From contig CAIWHP010000278.1 in NCBI GenBank assembly GCA_903912445.1, forward strand, positions 1 to 36,652: a stretch of DNA of 36,652 nt, written 5' to 3'. Numbering within the stretch: position 1 is the first letter of the stretch; each line of letters starts with the position of its first letter. Shown here piece after piece: positions 32,929 through 36,652 of this stretch. A program made the position numbers and the translations under genes. The DNA is from an uncultured Lentisphaerota bacterium. Its GTDB lineage: Bacteria; Verrucomicrobiota; Kiritimatiellia; CAIQIC01. The notes beneath the pieces are model-generated. The model had not been told where the DNA came from. It saw nothing but the letters and a program-made list of their open reading frames with translations, and searched no databases.

Positions 32929-34383
32929 TTAACATTTTCGCGGCTTCGCTTTCTTCTGCGGTTCAAGGAAGAAGGCGCCCGGCATTCGCCGAGGCAGATT
33001 TCTGCGACTAATTTGCGCCTCAGTTAAGTTGGCTATGCCTAAGATACTTAGAGAGGCTGCAAGCCACCCTGCATTTGCTAAGCCAATCGAAGGGGCAGCA
33101 GCCAGTGTTGCTGCGAACTCTCCAGCGAACCACTTAAACAGATTCGCGTCTATTTTCTCCCACTCCGCCTCGGCAGCAGCGATTTCATCGCTCAACTCTG
33201 CCGTAAACTGTTCAGCAGTCGCCTTCGAAAACTCCGAGCCAATTTGAGATTTAGCCCACACACGCCTCAGAAATGAACGCATGCGATCTAACAGACCGTC
33301 GCTTCGGAGTTTGAGGCAGTCATTCAATGAAATGTCTTTTAAGTATTTCAAGGCGGAGTTCTGCACGCCTGAAGCAAATGGTTCCCAGCCAGAATCGTCT
33401 ACTTTAGCTTCGCGTCGATCAATCTCGATCATTTTCCAGCGTACTTGATTATCAGTCAGCAGAAACGCACCGGACATCTCGGCAACACAACGAGCCATGC
33501 CGTAACATTCACCTTGTGTTGCCATCCATAATTCGTCATGACGTCGTTCTGTATAGAAAGGATGGCTCCTCTTTTTCCTCTCGCGATACTGAAGGAAACA
33601 ATCAAGCTCTTCTTTCGAGAAGCCATGTGGTTTCATCAACTCGAAGACTTGCTCGTCTGATAAACTTAGCTCGAAATATTCTGTCATCCATCCAAACTCG
33701 CCATCCTTTATATCGGCGGTCTTCACAAACTTATCAATTAACTCCTTCAGCTCTGGGTGGCGTTTTACGCGATCTTCTTCCTCCAGGAGAGAATTCCAAC
33801 GAAGAGCATGATCATAGTCCGCAGGCGAACGTATGATTTTGAGGATACCCGAGCTCAAAAGAGGCGCAAGGGAAAACCAAATATAGAGACCCTTAATAGT
33901 CTGAGAAACATGTTTTTCCGGATGAATGATGGGATCGAATTCGGGGCGCACGCTTCCTGGATATATGAGCGGGTCAAACAACATGATCGAATCCGAGTAC
34001 AGAGCATGCCGCGTCACGCTTCTTATTATCGCATCTGGAGTATAGGTCCCGGAATATAGACCAGAGAGACTCCCTACTTCCTTGAGAAGCCGCTCAAGAT
34101 CATCAGCACTGGGCCAAACCTCAGCTAGGTGTTGATGGATCTTGCCGACACGATCCGGTGTCATGCGTTCTTTTAGAAGAGACCATTCAAACTGTCGCTG
34201 AGCTGGGTCAAGCCCCAGAATTGATGCGACTCCGTTGAGAAATAAAGTATTCTTCCCGCGTACCGTAAGATGCTTTGTAAAATCAGGCTGCTGGATAATT
34301 TTCTCCCAATCCTTTTTCCCCAGACAGCACTTCTTGTACTTCTTTCCACTGCCACAAAGACAATGTGAATTACGCCCAATCAT
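32929..34383 (-). CDS. SEC-C motif protein, function unknown
   Basis: A 484-residue protein. The N-terminus is a SEC-C zinc motif (C8-x-C10-x8-C19-C20 in 'HCLCGSGKKYKKCC'), as found at the end of SecA and on many accessory proteins. The rest is helical and unassigned. A hydrophobic stretch near 425-455 ('FAATLAAAPSIGLANAGWLAASLSILGIA') could be one or two membrane helices. GGAG precedes the ATG at 34383, and this ribosome-binding site overlaps the stop codon of a 35-residue upstream frame. A promoter cassette lies 125 bases upstream. SEC-C proteins with unknown C-termini occur widely in defence and mobile regions; the role here is unknown. Confidence 0.82.
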   Translation of the reverse strand: MIGRNSHCLCGSGKKYKKCCLGKKDWEKIIQQPDFTKHLTVRGKNTLFLNGVASILGLDPAQRQFEWSLLKERMTPDRVGKIHQHLAEVWPSADDLERLLKEVGSLSGLYSGTYTPDAIIRSVTRHALYSDSIMLFDPLIYPGSVRPEFDPIIHPEKHVSQTIKGLYIWFSLAPLLSSGILKIIRSPADYDHALRWNSLLEEEDRVKRHPELKELIDKFVKTADIKDGEFGWMTEYFELSLSDEQVFELMKPHGFSKEELDCFLQYRERKKRSHPFYTERRHDELWMATQGECYGMARCVAEMSGAFLLTDNQVRWKMIEIDRREAKVDDSGWEPFASGVQNSALKYLKDISLNDCLKLRSDGLLDRMRSFLRRVWAKSQIGSEFSKATAEQFTAELSDEIAAAEAEWEKIDANLFKWFAGEFAATLAAAPSIGLANAGWLAASLSILGIANLTEAQISRRNLPRRMPGAFFLEPQKKAKPRKC

Positions 34384-34393
34384 CTTTTCGCTC

Positions 34394-34501
34394 CTAGGGC
34401 CCGCCGGCGTTTATGACGTCTACGACCAGATAAGAAATTGCTTCGGAGCACCCGCCGCGGGAGCACCACTTTTCGACCGCGCGCTGACACGAAAATATCA
34501 T
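34394..34501 (-). CDS. candidate leaderless leader peptide upstream of the SEC-C gene
   Basis: The ATG at 34501 lies six bases after the -10 box of cassette copy 3 and opens a 35-residue frame (M-I-F-S-C-Q-R-A-V-E-K-W-C ... A-I-S-Y-L-V). It aligns without gaps to the Sel1 N-terminus at 36081 (M-V-F-Q-C-Q-L-T-V-E-K-Q-C ... A-I-S-C-L-V). Its TAG stop is part of TAGGAG, the ribosome-binding site of the SEC-C gene, which suggests coupling. It could instead be a conserved RNA leader. Confidence 0.4.
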   Translation of the reverse strand: MIFSCQRAVEKWCSRGGCSEAISYLVVDVINAGGP

Positions 34502-34541
34502 GCGTGCATTTTCACGCGCCACCCCGCCAAGTCAAGCCTCG
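34424..34541 (-). repeat. promoter-leader repeat family B, copy 3
   Basis: About 118 bases match 36042-36158 in the opposite orientation: the promoter, the GGTCGAAAAG block, a GC-rich hairpin (different sequence, pairing kept) and GCAATTTCTT with a TCTGGT-like tail. Shorter matches lie at 31238-31327 and 32781-32825. In all four places the repeat points toward the gene that follows. Confidence 0.75.
34508..34535 (-). promoter_or_regulatory. conserved promoter cassette, copy 3 (upstream of the SEC-C gene)
   Basis: Minus strand: TTGACT (34535-34530), exactly 16 bases, GAAAAT (34513-34508), then six bases and an ATG at 34501. Confidence 0.7.
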
Positions 34542-34683
34542 CTTCAATCCATGGACGAACATAATCGCCATCGGATCATCCGGTGCTGGCATAGCTAACA
34601 AAATGGGTCGGATGGTTGAGCGGGACGAAGCGCGGCCATCCGGCGACCGCCACCCTTGTGACGGCCGCCGGACGGTTCACGCT

Positions 34684-35325
34684 CTACATTGGCCGTGTGG
34701 CCCGCAGCCCTGCGCGCCACGCTGGCACCCTGCCGACCTCGCGCACCATGCCTTCGCCCCAGCTGCCGCTGATCTTCTGACCGATCCGCCGCTTGGCCTG
34801 GGTGATCGCCGGTGCCGACACCTGGCAACCGAACGCGATCTCGTTCGTGCCACGACCCTCTACCAGCGCCTGTAGCACCTTGAGCTCGCGCTCGCTCAGC
34901 AACGCCTCGATCAGCGACCAGTCGATGTCGCGCGCCGCCAAGGTCGCAGCGTCTTCGTCGTCCGACGCCAGCATGTCGCCCATGGTCAACATTTCGTTGT
35001 CCTCTACGGGTGCCGCGGCGTCCATGTCAGCCATCACAACCTGCTTGTCGAGCGTGGCGCCGGGGCACATGGCGTCCATGCGGCCGGCGTACTGCGACCT
35101 GCGTCCACTTTTGAGCCGCTGGATGGTGTAGTAGGCCACACTCCTGGGCATCAACTCCTTGCCCTGGTTCTCCAACGTCTCGATGGCCTGCGCTGCCATG
35201 CACATGCCATCCTGCACCAGTTCTTCGGGATCTTCCGCTCCGGTGGTCTTCACTACCTGCGGCACCACCGCGATCAGCATCGGCTGGATCACGTCCAGCA
35301 GTAGCTCACCTGCTCTTGGGCTCAT
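34684..35325 (-). CDS. sigma-factor-like DNA-binding protein of the island
   Basis: A 213-residue protein. The N-terminal ~100 residues ('EDPEELVQDGMCMAAQAIETLENQGKE', 'SVAYYTIQRLKSGRRSQ') follow the helical pattern of sigma region 2 in phage-type sigma-like proteins. An acidic linker follows. Residues about 140-185 ('LSERELKVLQALVEGRGTNEIA', 'SAPAITQAKRRIG') form a region-4/LuxR-like helix-turn-helix. AGGAGG lies a few bases before the ATG at 35325. Two matched promoter-like elements lie upstream. It probably directs or activates transcription of island genes. It is shorter and more divergent than a true ECF sigma, so a transcriptional regulator is the safer call. Confidence 0.75.
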   Translation of the reverse strand: MSPRAGELLLDVIQPMLIAVVPQVVKTTGAEDPEELVQDGMCMAAQAIETLENQGKELMPRSVAYYTIQRLKSGRRSQYAGRMDAMCPGATLDKQVVMADMDAAAPVEDNEMLTMGDMLASDDEDAATLAARDIDWSLIEALLSERELKVLQALVEGRGTNEIAFGCQVSAPAITQAKRRIGQKISGSWGEGMVREVGRVPAWRAGLRATRPM

Positions 35326-35422
35326 AGGCCCTCCTGAAAGACAGACGGCCCCACGCAGCCGCCAAGGTTGGTTGGTCGGCCGGCGTGGGCGGCAGGAGGC
35401 GAGAGATAACCCGACTCAGGGT

Positions 35423-35450
35423 ATTATGCCGGGCGAGGAAGGCGTTTTAA
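35423..35450 (-). promoter_or_regulatory. promoter-like element P1 of the sigma-like gene
   Basis: Minus strand: TTAAAA (35450-35445), exactly 16 bases, CATAAT (35428-35423). It lies about 98 bases before the ATG at 35325. The spacer differs from that of P2, but both boxes and the spacing are identical. Confidence 0.6.
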
Positions 35451-35517
35451 GCTGGCGGCGAGTCAGCGACTGGATCGGTTTCCGGTACGCGGGTCAAGGC
35501 GTGGCCGCAGTCACAAT

Positions 35518-35545
35518 ATTATGCCGTGGAAAGGCACGGTTTTAA
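35518..35545 (-). promoter_or_regulatory. promoter-like element P2 of the sigma-like gene
   Basis: Minus strand: TTAAAA (35545-35540), exactly 16 bases, CATAAT (35523-35518). The spacer is itself self-complementary (CCGTG / CACGG). It lies 95 bases upstream of P1 with the same architecture. Confidence 0.6.
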
Positions 35546-36041
35546 GGTTGTCCTGTTCGGACTGTTTGGCTGCCGCAAAGCGAGAAGTGGGCGGCAATGG
35601 CTATGCCCGCGTGCGTGAATCACGCAACTGAGTGCGGCTCAACGGGTGCGAGGCATCTGATCAAACTCCGCTGGGGCGATGGCGCCCTGGCCGATGCAGT
35701 GGCTGAACCAAGTTGGTTGTGCGGCTCCGTACGGGTCGCGCGCGAGCGCAGCGACTGCCGCCACGCGCTGCAGGCTTGAAGGAAGGCCGCCGCGAAGGCG
35801 GGGGTTTTAGTTATCGCACGGCATGAGGCTCAACCGGAAGCACTCGTTGAAGATCAGGACCATCAACCAGCGAAGTCTGACGGCCCACCCTCTGCCGAGG
35901 AGATCCAGATCTTCCCGGATTACGATGGCGGAGATCCCGCACCCGCTTACGACTGAGGCTCGCCACGGCGCGCACCCGCCTTGTCCTGGCGCGCCGAATG
36001 CCCGCCGCAGGCGCCCGCCCACGTAGAAAAACGACCCCGAA
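35546..36041. other. structured, gene-poor region
   Basis: About 500 bases with several hairpins, for example TGCGTGA/TCACGCA near 35610 and CCGCC-GCGAA-GGCGG followed by GGTTTT near 35788-35808. The latter looks like a plus-strand terminator. A plus-strand frame is open from 35780 to 35957 without a start codon; its last ~40 codons read like the acidic tail of a protein (E-E-I-Q-I-F-P-D-Y-D). It could be the remnant of a broken gene, or the whole region could be a structured RNA. Neither is established. Confidence 0.4.
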
Positions 36042-36158
36042 TCGGCTTGACTTAACGCCGCGCCGCGTGAGAATGCGCATATGGTTTTTCAGTGTCAACT
36101 TACGGTCGAAAAGCAGTGCGTCTCCGGTGGGCGCGCCGGAGCAATTTCTTGTCTGGTT
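36042..36158 (+). repeat. promoter-leader repeat family B, copy 4
   Basis: Opposite-orientation match of the repeat at 34424-34541. It contains TTGACT, the -10 box, GGTCGAAAAG, a perfect CTCCGG/CCGGAG hairpin and GCAATTTCTTGTCTGGT. It forms the 5' end of the Sel1-repeat gene. Confidence 0.75.
36047..36074 (+). promoter_or_regulatory. conserved promoter cassette, copy 4 (Sel1-repeat gene)
   Basis: TTGACT (36047-36052), exactly 16 bases, GAGAAT (36069-36074), GCGCAT, then ATG at 36081. The expected transcription start coincides with the ATG, which would make the mRNA leaderless. Confidence 0.7.
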
Positions 36159-36652
36159 GGGGTGGCCCTTATCGTCTTGTTGTTCGCGCCAATTAGGTGT
36201 TGTGGTCAAAGCAAGACTGCTACACGCATTATAGGCCAAAATGGTCGGGTGGACGTCGTCGCCAGCATGGACATTGAACAGCTTCGTAAGGCTGCTGAAC
36301 GAGGCAATGCCAAGGCGCAACTAATGCTTGGCATGAATTACGATGTTGGTGACAAAGTTCCGAAGAATTATGCCGAGGCCATGAAATGGTATCGCAAGGC
36401 GGCGGAACAGGGTAATGTTAGTGCGCAGTGTATGCTTGGTCGCTGTTTCTATTACGGCTGTTCCATGTTCGTTACCGTTCTCAACGAACCTGATGCCATC
36501 GTTCAGAAGGATTATGCTGAAGCCGTCAAATGGTATTGTAAGGCGGCTGATCAGGGAGATGCTGGTGCGCAATTAGACCTTGGCATTATTTACGAGAAAG
36601 GTAAGGGCGTTCCGAAGGATTATGCCAAGTCTATAAAGTGGTATCGCAAGGC
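36081..36652 (+). CDS. Sel1-repeat protein, N-terminal part (runs off the window)
   Basis: At least 190 residues, continuing past the window end. From about residue 62 it consists of Sel1-type TPR-like repeats: 'DIEQLRKAAERGNAKAQLMLG', 'NYAEAMKWYRKAAEQGN', 'DYAEAVKWYCKAADQGD' and 'DYAKSIKWYRK'. Sel1 repeats form helical scaffolds for protein binding. Residues about 24-38 ('CLVGVALIVLLFAP') are a signal-anchor or signal-peptide-like helix. The frame is open from the ATG at 36081, which lies six bases after the -10 box, so the first ~30 residues come from repeat family B. ATG 36267 or GTG 36162 are alternative starts. An insertion near residues 125-140 breaks the second repeat spacing. Confidence 0.8.
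   Translation, partial: MVFQCQLTVEKQCVSGGRAGAISCLVGVALIVLLFAPIRCCGQSKTATRIIGQNGRVDVVASMDIEQLRKAAERGNAKAQLMLGMNYDVGDKVPKNYAEAMKWYRKAAEQGNVSAQCMLGRCFYYGCSMFVTVLNEPDAIVQKDYAEAVKWYCKAADQGDAGAQLDLGIIYEKGKGVPKDYAKSIKWYRK

Noticed and set aside
35597-35779. 60-residue plus-strand frame in line with the 35780-35957 open tail
   Set aside because: Composition is not protein-like, it has no ribosome-binding site, and a TGA separates it from the tail; stop read-through is not supported.
35811-36320. 169-residue minus-strand frame, with related frames near 34235-34564 and 31228-31719
   Set aside because: They are translations across promoter-leader repeat family B (antisense in 35811-36320) and, for 31228-31719, across a tRNA fragment.
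1-36652. CRISPR arrays and reverse-transcriptase-based systems
   Set aside because: No regularly spaced repeat array, Cas protein or reverse transcriptase motif was seen on either strand.

Overview
The window (about 57% GC by eye) looks like bacterial chromosome carrying two integrated elements. The best lineage hint is the core segment at 27.6-31.2 kb: a secreted PQQ-type beta-propeller protein with the 'WPQWRGP' N-terminus that is common in Planctomycetes, Verrucomicrobia and Lentisphaerae, next to purT and a PHP histidinol phosphatase. I infer a PVC-superphylum organism (Kiritimatiellota/Lentisphaerota/Verrucomicrobiota-like) and cannot be more precise.

Layout. 0-3.4 kb: repeat-rich, gene-poor DNA with a palindromic repeat pair, two copies of a ~140-bp dispersed repeat and a GGGACA/TGTCCC cluster, plus three unrecognised genes. 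3.5-5.9 kb: two divergent secreted alpha/beta hydrolases. 6.0-7.8 kb: a Thg1-like 3'-5' RNA polymerase overlapping a polynucleotide-kinase-like P-loop protein, a possible RNA 5'-end repair unit. 8.0-9.1 kb: two overlapping unknown genes. 9.2-22.0 kb: a minus-strand defence-like block. Read in its transcription direction, it holds a PLD-nuclease/SNF2 helicase, a 1547-aa Eco57I-type DNA methyltransferase fused to a C-terminal DUF3800 domain, a putative BECR-fold nuclease, an EVE-domain modified-base reader, an ArdC/ImmA-like metalloprotease, a PD-(D/E)XK nuclease and a beta-CASP metallo-beta-lactamase-fold nuclease. 22.4-27.4 kb: the core of an integrative element (primase-helicase, zinc-ribbon protein, excisionase-like HTH protein, unknown, tyrosine integrase). 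27.5 kb: tRNA-Ile2(CAT). 27.6-31.2 kb: core genes.

At 31.46 kb a 3' fragment of tRNA-Tyr, lacking the 5' half, is most simply the distal attachment-site scar of a second island. Its orientation puts that island to the right, running off the window. It holds a degenerate zincin, small unknown genes, a SEC-C protein, a sigma-factor-like protein with two matched upstream promoter-like elements, and the start of a Sel1-repeat protein.

Two results stand out. First, the restriction-like block is not a canonical type I, type III, BREX or DISARM locus, and its methyltransferase-DUF3800 fusion is unusual. Second, four dispersed copies of one promoter cassette (TTGAC[T/A], exactly 16 nt, GA[A/G]AAT) lie upstream of genes between 31 and 36 kb. 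In three of them an ATG or GTG sits six bases after the -10 box and opens a related short peptide (pattern M-x-F-x-C-[QH]-x-x-V-E). This suggests leaderless leader peptides, one of which is fused in frame to the Sel1 protein. All functional statements rest on reading motifs by eye; no database search was run.
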